From assembly GCA_018658605.1 (NCBI GenBank), contig JABHUV010000291.1, positions 1 through 5,143 on the forward strand: DNA of 5,143 nt, given 5' to 3'. This DNA is from Planctomycetaceae bacterium (GTDB lineage Bacteria; Planctomycetota; Planctomycetia; Pirellulales; Pirellulaceae). Position 1 is the first letter of the stretch. The number at the start of each line of letters is the position of its first letter. Below are positions 1 through 5,143 of this stretch, one piece after another. A program made the position numbers and the translations under genes. Below the pieces are notes generated by a model, which saw nothing but the letters and a program-made list of their open reading frames with translations, was not told the origin of the DNA and ran no database searches.

Positions 1-663
1 GGGTCGTGACGCTCGCTCGGGTTCATCATTGCGACGTGACAAGGCCTTCATGTTCTGAAATGCACTGAGCCCCATAGGTGTAATTGCAGATTCGGTACCT
101 CCGGAGACAACAATATCGGCATCATTGCACTGGATCATACGTAGTGCGTCGCCCATCGCGTTATTTGCTGAAGCACAGGCAGTCGCAACACCATAGTTTG
201 GTCCGCGCATACCATAGCGAATTGCAAGATTACCTCCGGCCGCATTAAGCATTAGTCGTGGAATCGTCATCGGGGACACGCGTTCGGGACCGCGACTCAG
301 CAGCCTAGCGACTTGCGTTTCGATTTCTCGAATGCCACCGATGCCTGAACCTAAAATTGCACCGCAGCGAAACGGGTCTTCTTTTTCAAAGTCGATTCCG
401 GAATCATTAATGGCATGAGTACCAGCGACCATCGCGAACTGCGTAAAGCGGTCCATCCGTTTGGCTTCGCGTGGTGGTATTATTTCGCTAGGATCCCAGT
501 CGTAAATATCACCACCGATTTTGATTTTAAACATATCAACATCGACAACTTGGAGTTTGTGGATTCCGCTTTCGCAATTTAGAATCCGCTTCCAAAGATC
601 ATCGACATTTTGGCTTAACGGTGTGACAACGCCCAATCCTGTAACGACAATTCGTCGTGTCAT
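1..663 (-). CDS. fabF: 3-oxoacyl-ACP synthase II (KAS II), N-terminal part, cut by window edge
   Basis: FabF is the elongating condensing enzyme of type II fatty-acid synthesis. It takes an acyl chain onto its active-site cysteine and condenses it with malonyl-ACP, releasing CO2. Reading the minus strand from the ATG at 663 gives 221 uninterrupted codons to the window edge, about half the usual length of roughly 410 residues. The start MTRRIVVTGLGVVTPL is the family N-terminus. The catalytic cysteine is Cys163 in TACASAN, the same number as in E. coli FabF. SGGTES lies near residue 190, and the visible part ends at ERASRP, which normally precedes the FD of the family motif. The two catalytic histidines lie beyond the edge. 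The residues after the cysteine are ASANNA rather than the common ASGTHA, a variant I associate with planctomycetes. It follows acpP by 22 bases, so the two are probably co-transcribed. No strong Shine-Dalgarno sequence precedes the ATG. Confidence 0.96.
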   Translation of the reverse strand, partial: MTRRIVVTGLGVVTPLSQNVDDLWKRILNCESGIHKLQVVDVDMFKIKIGGDIYDWDPSEIIPPREAKRMDRFTQFAMVAGTHAINDSGIDFEKEDPFRCGAILGSGIGGIREIETQVARLLSRGPERVSPMTIPRLMLNAAGGNLAIRYGMRGPNYGVATACASANNAMGDALRMIQCNDADIVVSGGTESAITPMGLSAFQNMKALSRRNDEPERASRP

Positions 664-685
664 AGTAACCAGATTTATGCTGCTG

Positions 686-916
686 TTAGGAATTTGTTTC
701 GATATGGTCGATAGCTTGACCGACTGTTTGGATTTGTTCGGCTGCTGATTCAGGAATCATCAGGTCAAATTCTTCTTCCAGTTCCATGATTAGTTCAACA
801 GTATCGAGCGAGTCTGCACCCAAATCGTTTACGAATGAAGTTTCACGGGTTATTTTTTCTTTGTCGACAGCGAGCTGTTCGGCAACGACGTTTATTACTT
901 GTTCTTCGATAGACAC
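686..916 (-). CDS. acpP: acyl carrier protein, GTG start
   Basis: This is the small acidic carrier that holds fatty-acyl intermediates as thioesters on a 4'-phosphopantetheine arm. The product is 76 residues, the usual length. The attachment serine is Ser36 in [10 protein letters not shown], the same position as in mature E. coli ACP, followed by the acidic recognition helix ELEEEF that docks partner enzymes. The start chosen is GTG at 916, giving MSIEEQV. It has a perfect AAGGAG 7 bases upstream, and the protein then begins where other ACPs do. An in-frame ATG at 961 would add 15 residues unlike any ACP N-terminus and would place the Shine-Dalgarno inside the coding region, so I reject it. 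A small oddity is FDLMIPES, where most ACPs have an acidic residue before IP. The gene lies between fabG and fabF, as in many bacteria, and has its own candidate promoter upstream. Confidence 0.96.
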   Translation of the reverse strand: MSIEEQVINVVAEQLAVDKEKITRETSFVNDLGADSLDTVELIMELEEEFDLMIPESAAEQIQTVGQAIDHIETNS

Positions 917-922
917 AGAAAG

Positions 923-929
923 TCTCCTT
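923..929 (-). promoter_or_regulatory. strong ribosome binding site of acpP
   Basis: On the minus strand this reads AAGGAGA, and its AAGGAG core ends 7 bases before the GTG at 916. It is the best Shine-Dalgarno match in the window and decides the acpP start in favour of GTG over the upstream ATG at 961. A strong site fits the very high demand for ACP. Confidence 0.85.
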
Positions 930-1053
930 GGTAAGCTAATTTCCTGATGTTTTACCCACACGAGTGGTTGTTAGATTCTACAGGAAAGGCCGCTAGTATT
1001 AAAAGTGATTCTTGGAGTAAATATTCGAGGATTTGATTTGTAATGCAACTATC

Positions 1054-1083
1054 AGGATAGAGTAATCTAGTTCAAATGGTCAA
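1054..1083 (-). promoter_or_regulatory. candidate sigma70-type promoter for acpP-fabF
   Basis: On the minus strand TTGACC (1083 to 1078, five of six consensus bases) is followed after 18 bases by TATCCT (1059 to 1054, four of six). Transcription would start near 1047, leaving a leader of about 130 bases before acpP. It lies in the 231-base gap between fabG and acpP. The gap also holds a 7-pair hairpin (1104-1120, one wobble) soon after the fabG stop, but it has no T-run in the minus direction. A separate acpP promoter makes sense because ACP is needed in excess over the enzymes. The promoter is inferred from sequence only. Confidence 0.45.
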
Positions 1084-1147
1084 GATTAACCGCATCGAGT
1101 TGTACACAGTTTTACTGTATTATTTAATTTTGGAATAGGACGATTGG

Positions 1148-1918
1148 TCAACCGGTCATTCCCCCATCGACAGCTAAGGTATGTCCAGTGATGTAGCCGG
1201 CAGCATTACTTGCTAAAAACAGGACACAAGCGGCTACATCGGCCGGTTGTCCAAGTTTTCGAGCGGGAATGCGTTTTTTTGCTTCTTTGATTACGGCTTC
1301 GCCGAGCACTTGAGTCATGTCGGTTTCAATAAACCCTGGGGCAACGCAGTTCACGGTCACGTTACGTCGAGAAATCTCTCGGCTAAAACTACGAGTCATT
1401 CCGATAAGCCCTGCTTTTGAGGCAGAATAATTCGTTTGGCCAATATTCCCGATGAGTCCTGACACACTCGACATATTAATGATTCGGCCATAACGGGCGG
1501 ACATCATATGTTTAGAAACAGCTCGCATGAACAAGAAAGCGCCGCGAAGATTTGTATTGATGACGTCGTCAAAATCTTCATCGCTCATTCGGGGTAGTAA
1601 GGCATCGCGAGTAATTCCAGCATTATTGACGAGGATGTCAACGCTTCCCCATTCTTCAGCAATCTGATCGACCGTCTGATCAACACTTTCACGGTCCGTA
1701 ACATCCACCGAAAATGCACTGGCATGACCTCCTGCTTCTTCAATTGCAGTTACAGTTTCAGCAAGTTTATCCGCATTTCGTGCAAGGCAAGCGACTCGTG
1801 CTCCGTTACGAGCAAGTTCCATAGCACATGTTTTCCCTAAACCTTGAGAAGCGCCGGTTACAATCGCAACTTGGCCAGACAGGTCAACGTTTAGTTGTTT
1901 ACAGGGTTCTTCGGACAT
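1148..1918 (-). CDS. fabG: 3-oxoacyl-ACP reductase, NADPH-dependent SDR family
   Basis: FabG reduces 3-oxoacyl-ACP to (R)-3-hydroxyacyl-ACP with NADPH, the first reduction of each elongation cycle, in the cytoplasm. The 256-residue product is a classical short-chain dehydrogenase. It has the cofactor motif TGASQGLG (21-28), NNAG (98-101), and the catalytic tetrad Asn123, Ser151, Tyr164 and Lys168, each offset by exactly 13 from E. coli FabG. Arg142 and Arg185 match the E. coli arginines 129 and 172 that dock ACP, supporting a true FabG rather than a generic SDR. PGFIETDMT and the C-terminal GHTLAVDGGM are also family-typical. The extra 13 N-terminal residues are supported by the ATG at 1918, which has AAGG 8 bases upstream, and no later Met precedes the fold. 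Its location between fabD and acpP confirms the role. The gap of 186 bases from fabD is long for an operon, but I found no convincing promoter there. Confidence 0.96.
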   Translation of the reverse strand: MSEEPCKQLNVDLSGQVAIVTGASQGLGKTCAMELARNGARVACLARNADKLAETVTAIEEAGGHASAFSVDVTDRESVDQTVDQIAEEWGSVDILVNNAGITRDALLPRMSDEDFDDVINTNLRGAFLFMRAVSKHMMSARYGRIINMSSVSGLIGNIGQTNYSASKAGLIGMTRSFSREISRRNVTVNCVAPGFIETDMTQVLGEAVIKEAKKRIPARKLGQPADVAACVLFLASNAAGYITGHTLAVDGGMTG

Positions 1919-2104
1919 GGTGTTTACCTTCTAGTTAAATGAAAGTATGCCAGATATTAGTGTTCGGGCACTGCTGTGTATATTGTTGGACTGTCGTTGA
2001 AAAATAATTCACCACCACAAAATAACAAGTTTAAGAGTGTAGGAGAATAGGAAGAGAGTAAATCTATATCGCTAGTAACTATTCGGCTTTATACGAGTCA
2101 GACC

Positions 2105-3016
2105 TTAACAGGAGATATTTTCACAAGGTGTTTTTCGGGCGATTCTTCGCAACAAACCACGTAGAACACGTCCGGGACCGATCTCATAAAATTGATCGAT
2201 TCCCTGGTTTAGCAGGATACCCATACACTCTTCCCAACGGACAGGAGAAACGACTTGCTGTACGAGATGTTGACGAATAATTTCTGGGTCACTGTGTACA
2301 CTGGCATCGACATTGGAAATTACTGGGATACGAGGGGCATTAAGTGTGACATTTTCAAGTACTTGTCGTAGTGGTTCAACTGCCGCTTGCATGACTTCAG
2401 TATGAAAGGCTCCGGCGACCGCTAAGGGAATCGCTTTCATCGCCCCCGCTTCAACGGCAGCCACTTGAATTCGTTCACAAGCTGTGCGAGAACCTGAAAC
2501 AACAATGTTGCCTGGACACAGAAGATTTGCAATTTGCAAGACTTCGCCGTCTTCACGACAACTGTCTGTCAGTTGTTGTACATCGTCGGTTGATAAACCG
2601 AGTAAGCTGACCATCGTACTGTCAGCTTGCTGAGCCGCTGCTTGCATTGCACTGCCGCGTTGTTGAACGACTCGCAAACCATCCTCAAATGACATCACCC
2701 CGGCAAAGACTAAAGCCGTATATTCACCTAGACTCAATCCAGCCGTAGCAGTACAGGCGTCGACAGTTTGAGGATCAGATGCTTTGAGTGACTCGAGTGC
2801 TGCGAGACTTGCCACAAATAATGCGGGTTGGCTGTGATCGGTTGTGTTGAGCTTCTCGGCTGGGCCCTGGGCACAGAGTTGTGCTAGGTCATAACCAAGG
2901 ATTTCACTGGCTTGGGCAAACAATGCCGCAGCGGTTGGAAGTTGCTCAACCAATTCTTGAGCCATACCAACTGCTTGGGCGCCTTGCCCGGGGAATAAAA
3001 AAGCGATGTTACTCAT
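2105..3016 (-). CDS. fabD: malonyl-CoA:ACP transacylase
   Basis: FabD transfers malonyl from CoA to the phosphopantetheine of ACP, supplying the extender unit for FabF. The 303-residue length is typical. FLFPGQGAQ opens the protein, with the oxyanion Gln11. The nucleophile is Ser95 in GLSLGEY, Arg120 (QQRGSAMQ) matches the arginine that binds the malonyl carboxylate, His205 in GAFHT completes the catalytic dyad, and Gln254 before SPVRW matches E. coli Gln250. The residue before the nucleophile is Leu94 instead of the His of the common GHSLGE motif. This form also occurs in plastid-type enzymes, so the protein should still be active. The ATG at 3016 gives the family N-terminus; only a weak GGAAA lies upstream. 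It follows rpmF by 92 bases and precedes fabG. The acyltransferase domain stands alone here and is not part of a polyketide synthase. Confidence 0.96.
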   Translation of the reverse strand: MSNIAFLFPGQGAQAVGMAQELVEQLPTAAALFAQASEILGYDLAQLCAQGPAEKLNTTDHSQPALFVASLAALESLKASDPQTVDACTATAGLSLGEYTALVFAGVMSFEDGLRVVQQRGSAMQAAAQQADSTMVSLLGLSTDDVQQLTDSCREDGEVLQIANLLCPGNIVVSGSRTACERIQVAAVEAGAMKAIPLAVAGAFHTEVMQAAVEPLRQVLENVTLNAPRIPVISNVDASVHSDPEIIRQHLVQQVVSPVRWEECMGILLNQGIDQFYEIGPGRVLRGLLRRIARKTPCENISC

Positions 3017-3108
3017 TGAAACGCAATTTCCTAGTGGTCACGATCTAAAGTGAGGATGCGTTGGTTTTTCGTGGACCGCCAAGTGGCAGTGTTATTGACC
3101 AGATTAGC

Positions 3109-3297
3109 TTACTCGTCGCTGACTGCAGCAAAGCGGCGACCGGTTTCCATGTAGGTGCCACACTTTGGACAAACCGTGTGACTTGGAATCGGGTGATTAC
3201 ACTGCTTGCAAGCGCTAAGTTGCCGAGGAGTCAAAGCGTGATGACTGCGGCGCTTGTTTGATCGAGAGTTGGAGTGTTTTCTTTTTGGTACTGCCAT
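3109..3297 (-). CDS. rpmF: 50S ribosomal protein L32 (zinc-ribbon type)
   Basis: L32 is a small basic protein of the large ribosomal subunit. The 62-residue product starts MAVPKRKHSNSRSNKRR, the family signature in which a conserved VPK precedes a positively charged RNA-binding tail. It keeps a full zinc-ribbon: Cys30-X2-Cys33 and Cys43-X2-Cys46. It is therefore the zinc-binding (C+) form, not the zinc-independent paralogue made under zinc limitation. A weak AGG lies about 9 bases before the ATG. In many bacteria rpmF leads the fatty-acid cluster, tying membrane synthesis to ribosome production, and the same linkage is seen here with fabD directly downstream. A promoter lies about 110 bases upstream of the start codon. 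Confidence 0.96.
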   Translation of the reverse strand: MAVPKRKHSNSRSNKRRSHHALTPRQLSACKQCNHPIPSHTVCPKCGTYMETGRRFAAVSDE

Positions 3298-3405
3298 GAT
3301 AAAACCTAATCCTCGTCGCAGGAACTTGTAGGAGCCCTATGAAATAGAGGGGGGATTGTGACTTGTTGGTTGGTGTTATTTACTAATATTATCAGCAAAA
3401 GACCA

Positions 3406-3434
3406 ATCCTAGAAGTGCCCTTAAACCCTGTCAA
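3406..3434 (-). promoter_or_regulatory. promoter of rpmF and probably the fab cluster
   Basis: On the minus strand a perfect TTGACA (3434 to 3429) is followed after 17 bases by TAGGAT (3411 to 3406, four of six). The start would be near 3399, giving a leader of about 100 bases before the rpmF ATG. A second -10-like stretch, TGATAATATT, lies a few bases downstream. The -35 box is embedded in the inverted repeat CCTGT-TG-ACAGG. The leader holds a 6-pair hairpin (3335-3349, CTCTAT/ATAGGG, one wobble). The promoter lies in the 229-base gap after the ruvB stop, where I see no convincing terminator. Confidence 0.6.
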
Positions 3435-3438
3435 CAGG
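3427..3438. repeat. short inverted repeat over the rpmF -35 box
   Basis: The plus strand reads CCTGT-CA-ACAGG: two perfect 5-base arms separated by 2 bases. It overlaps the -35 hexamer of the rpmF promoter, where a repressor would block polymerase. It does not resemble the FapR or FadR operators as I know them. Ten matched bases can arise by chance, so an operator role is only a possibility. Confidence 0.3.
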
Positions 3439-3526
3439 CTAATTGTGAGAAATGCAGTAGCCACTGAGGGATGAATGACTTGGAATGCTGCTGGAATTGG
3501 ATTGCGTCACGTTAAGTTGTAGATGA

Positions 3527-4573
3527 TTACGCAAATAATGTATCTTGATCATCCCCGGCTGATTGGTTGTCAATATCGACAGGCTTACCTGACATTCCCA
3601 TGTGATCGAATGCTCTTTGAGTCGCAATTCGGCCTCGAGGAGTACGAACTACCATTGCTGTCCGCAATAAAAAGGGTTCTACCTCATCGATGAGAGTATC
3701 ACTAGCGGTGTTGATGGTATGCGCAATTGCTTCGACCCCAGCTGGGCCACCGCGAAAGACACCAATGAGAGTTTCAAGGTACTTGCGGTCCATTTTATCG
3801 AGTCCGAGAACATCGATTTCCCATTTTAAGAGTGCGGCGCGGGTTATATCGGGGTTGATCTTTCCATCTGCTCTAGCAGTTACATAATCTCTCACACAAC
3901 GCAAGCGGTTGTTGGCGATACGGGGTGTGCTGCGGCTCCGAATGGCAATGATATTAGCCGACTCATCATCAATTTCCAGATGGAGTTTTTTTGCATTACC
4001 TTTGATTATCTGCGTTAATTCTTCTTCCGAGTAAAAATCAAGGTGCTCGCGCATTTGGAAGCGATCTCGCAGCGGGCCTGTTAGCATGCCCGCACGGGTT
4101 GTTGCCCCGATGAGCGTAAAAGGTCTAATCGTCATATTGATGGTCCGCGCGTTAAGGCCATCGCCGAGGACCAGGTCAATACGAAAATCTTCCATTGCGG
4201 TATAAAGGTATTCTTCGACATTTGCGGGAATGCGATGAATTTCATCAATAAATAGGATCGCTCGATCTTGAATATTGGTCAGGTAGGGGATTAAATCTTT
4301 TGGTGCTCGCAGCGCCGCTCCCGATGTCATCTCAATCTGGACTCCTAGCTCGTGCGGGATACAAGTGGCGAAGGTAGTTTTTCCTAGTCCGGGTGGACCG
4401 TCAAAGAGGATATGTCCTAGTGGTTCTTCGCGTTGTCGAGCGGCTTGAACAGCGATTTCGAGTCGTTCAAATACTTCCCGCTGACCCACCATCTCGGACA
4501 TCCGTTGTGGACGCAATGAACGGTCATCATTTTCCGCAGAACCCACTGGGCCTAGGATTTTTTCCCGATTCAT
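3527..4573 (-). CDS. ruvB: Holliday junction branch-migration ATPase RuvB
   Basis: RuvB is the hexameric AAA+ motor that pumps DNA through Holliday junctions held by RuvA during recombinational repair. The 348-residue product has Walker A GPPGLGKT (59-66, Lys65), Walker B ILFIDEIH (106-113, Asp110), sensor 1 around GATTRAG (156-162), PLRDRF with the probable arginine finger Arg171 (E. coli Arg174), and sensor 2 Arg218 in STPRIAN. The C-terminal winged helix starts around FRGGPAGV and contains RTPRGR (310-315), the DNA-contact motif. After sensor 2 it reads NNRLRCVRDY where E. coli has NRLLRRVRDF, and SGAALRAPKDL replaces the common SGPxxEKxGDL; I take these as lineage variants. A polar tail of about 20 residues follows the winged helix. 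The ATG at 4573 has AAGG 6 bases upstream. ruvA is not adjacent, while ruvC is divergent. Confidence 0.96.
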   Translation of the reverse strand: MNREKILGPVGSAENDDRSLRPQRMSEMVGQREVFERLEIAVQAARQREEPLGHILFDGPPGLGKTTFATCIPHELGVQIEMTSGAALRAPKDLIPYLTNIQDRAILFIDEIHRIPANVEEYLYTAMEDFRIDLVLGDGLNARTINMTIRPFTLIGATTRAGMLTGPLRDRFQMREHLDFYSEEELTQIIKGNAKKLHLEIDDESANIIAIRSRSTPRIANNRLRCVRDYVTARADGKINPDITRAALLKWEIDVLGLDKMDRKYLETLIGVFRGGPAGVEAIAHTINTASDTLIDEVEPFLLRTAMVVRTPRGRIATQRAFDHMGMSGKPVDIDNQSAGDDQDTLFA

Positions 4574-4626
4574 AGTTTACCTTCGAAAGTTTGGTGGATA
4601 GCGACTACATAGTCTAAGTGAGCAAA

Positions 4627-4635
4627 AGTATATCA
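4627..4635 (-). promoter_or_regulatory. candidate extended -10 promoter of ruvB
   Basis: On the minus strand TGA-TATACT (4635 to 4627) combines the extended TGn element with a five-of-six -10 hexamer. No good -35 lies at the expected distance, which extended -10 promoters tolerate. Transcription would start near 4620, about 47 bases before the ruvB ATG. In the rest of the 259-base gap between ruvB and ruvC I found no further gene. For ruvC only weak matches are visible, such as TTGCAA at 4718-4723 and TATGAT at 4725-4730, which are not correctly paired. Confidence 0.4.
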
Positions 4636-4832
4636 AAACCGGACATGCTAATCTATGCTGAGTGAATATCGGCTTCCACCTTGGGCTACTGAATAGGGAA
4701 ATACGAGTCGTGAAGATTTGCAAGTATGATTTAGCACTGTATTCAGATCACGGTAATCAGTATGCTTTCCAAAACGATTAAGGAAGTAAAAGTTATTGAA
4801 ACTGTTACTGCGGATAGCAGCAGAAGCGATAA

Positions 4833-5143
4833 GTGAACCAGCAACAAACCACCACTGAGAAACGTCGTATTCTGGGAATTGACCCGGGTGTCAATATTAC
4901 CGGCTATGGCGTCATCGACCAGACGGGTCCACAGTTTGAGTTAGTTGAGGCGGGGGTATTTCGCGGTGGCAAGGGCGACTTATCCGAACGATGCCTGAGG
5001 TTGTATCAAGGATTGGTTGAAGTTCTTGAATCGCTGAAACCAGATGAAATGGCCATTGAGCAACTATATTCACATTATCAACGACCACGGACGGCGATTA
5101 TTATGGCGCACGCTCGATGTGTTTTGTTCTTAGCGGCCCAACA
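4833..5143 (+). CDS. ruvC: Holliday junction resolvase RuvC, N-terminal part, cut by window edge
   Basis: RuvC is the dimeric, metal-dependent endonuclease that cuts Holliday junctions after RuvAB branch migration. The visible 103 codons are roughly 60% of the usual 160-190 residues. ILGIDPGVNITGYGV carries the first catalytic acid, Asp17 (E. coli Asp7), and AIEQLYSHY carries the second, Glu76 (E. coli Glu66). Tyr79 takes the place of E. coli Phe69, the aromatic that contacts the junction. PRTAIIMAHARCVL is the usual following helix, with Cys where Gly is common. The last two catalytic aspartates lie beyond the edge. The start is GTG at 4833: an in-frame TAA directly precedes it and no other start codon lies before the conserved core. 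It adds about 10 polar residues (NQQQTTTEKR) before the fold. The Shine-Dalgarno is poor (AGAAG at best). The gene is divergent from ruvB. Confidence 0.93.
   Translation, partial: MNQQQTTTEKRRILGIDPGVNITGYGVIDQTGPQFELVEAGVFRGGKGDLSERCLRLYQGLVEVLESLKPDEMAIEQLYSHYQRPRTAIIMAHARCVLFLAAQ

Noticed and set aside
521..748. Plus-strand open frame across the fabF start and acpP end
   Set aside because: It lies antisense to two certain genes, and its product shows no recognisable domain. It is a shadow frame.
1104..1120. Hairpin ACACAGT-TTT-ACTGTAT after fabG as a terminator
   Set aside because: In the minus direction, where transcription runs, the hairpin is not followed by a T-run. The AT-rich side faces the wrong way and the stem is weak.
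3061..3261. Plus-strand open frame over rpmF
   Set aside because: It is antisense to the clear L32 gene, with no Shine-Dalgarno and no recognisable product.
3439..3627. Minus-strand open frame of 62 codons overlapping the ruvB 3' end
   Set aside because: It overlaps the ruvB C-terminus in another frame, runs over the rpmF promoter region, and has a low-complexity Ser/His/Asn-rich product without family features.
3690..3887. Plus-strand open frame inside ruvB
   Set aside because: It is fully antisense to the conserved RuvB C-terminal domain, so it is a shadow.
4393..4575. Plus-strand open frame over the ruvB N-terminus
   Set aside because: It is antisense to the conserved Walker A region and has no independent support.
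1922..4584. Identical 10-mer GAAGGTAAAC before fabG (1931-1922) and ruvB (4584-4575) as a regulatory motif
   Set aside because: Both copies are simply the ribosome binding site and spacer of their genes, so Shine-Dalgarno constraint explains most of the identity.

Overview
This window is a stretch of bacterial core genome. It holds the fatty-acid biosynthesis (type II FAS) cluster, led by the ribosomal protein L32 gene, beside two Holliday-junction genes. Every gene has a clear housekeeping assignment. I saw no mobile element, CRISPR array, tRNA or rRNA gene, and no sign of a new system. Several protein signatures suggest a planctomycete: FabF has CASANNA after the active-site Cys, FabD has GLSLGEY, and RuvB has SGAALRAPKDL. 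Base composition is fairly balanced. The taxonomic call is an inference from remembered family variants, not from a search.

Layout on the minus strand, in transcription order: ruvB (4573 to 3527), rpmF (3297 to 3109), fabD (3016 to 2105), fabG (1918 to 1148), acpP (916 to 686) and fabF (663 to the left edge, cut off after 221 codons). On the plus strand, ruvC starts with GTG at 4833 and runs off the right edge. ruvB and ruvC are therefore divergent, sharing a 259-base intergenic region.

How the genes work together: FabD moves malonyl from CoA onto the acyl carrier protein AcpP, FabF condenses malonyl-ACP with the growing acyl-ACP, and FabG performs the first reduction. AcpP carries every intermediate. 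The plsX and fabH genes, which often lie between rpmF and fabD in other bacteria, are absent: that gap is only 92 bases. RuvB (branch-migration ATPase) and RuvC (junction resolvase) act with RuvA, which is not in this window.

Regulation readable from sequence: a good sigma70-like promoter (TTGACA, 17 bases, TAGGAT) precedes rpmF, and a 12-base inverted repeat covers its -35 box. A second candidate promoter precedes acpP, where a strong Shine-Dalgarno sequence selects a GTG start. An extended -10 candidate precedes ruvB. The gaps inside the fab cluster (92, 186, 231 and 22 bases) are long for a tight operon, so several transcripts are likely. No convincing intrinsic terminator was found.
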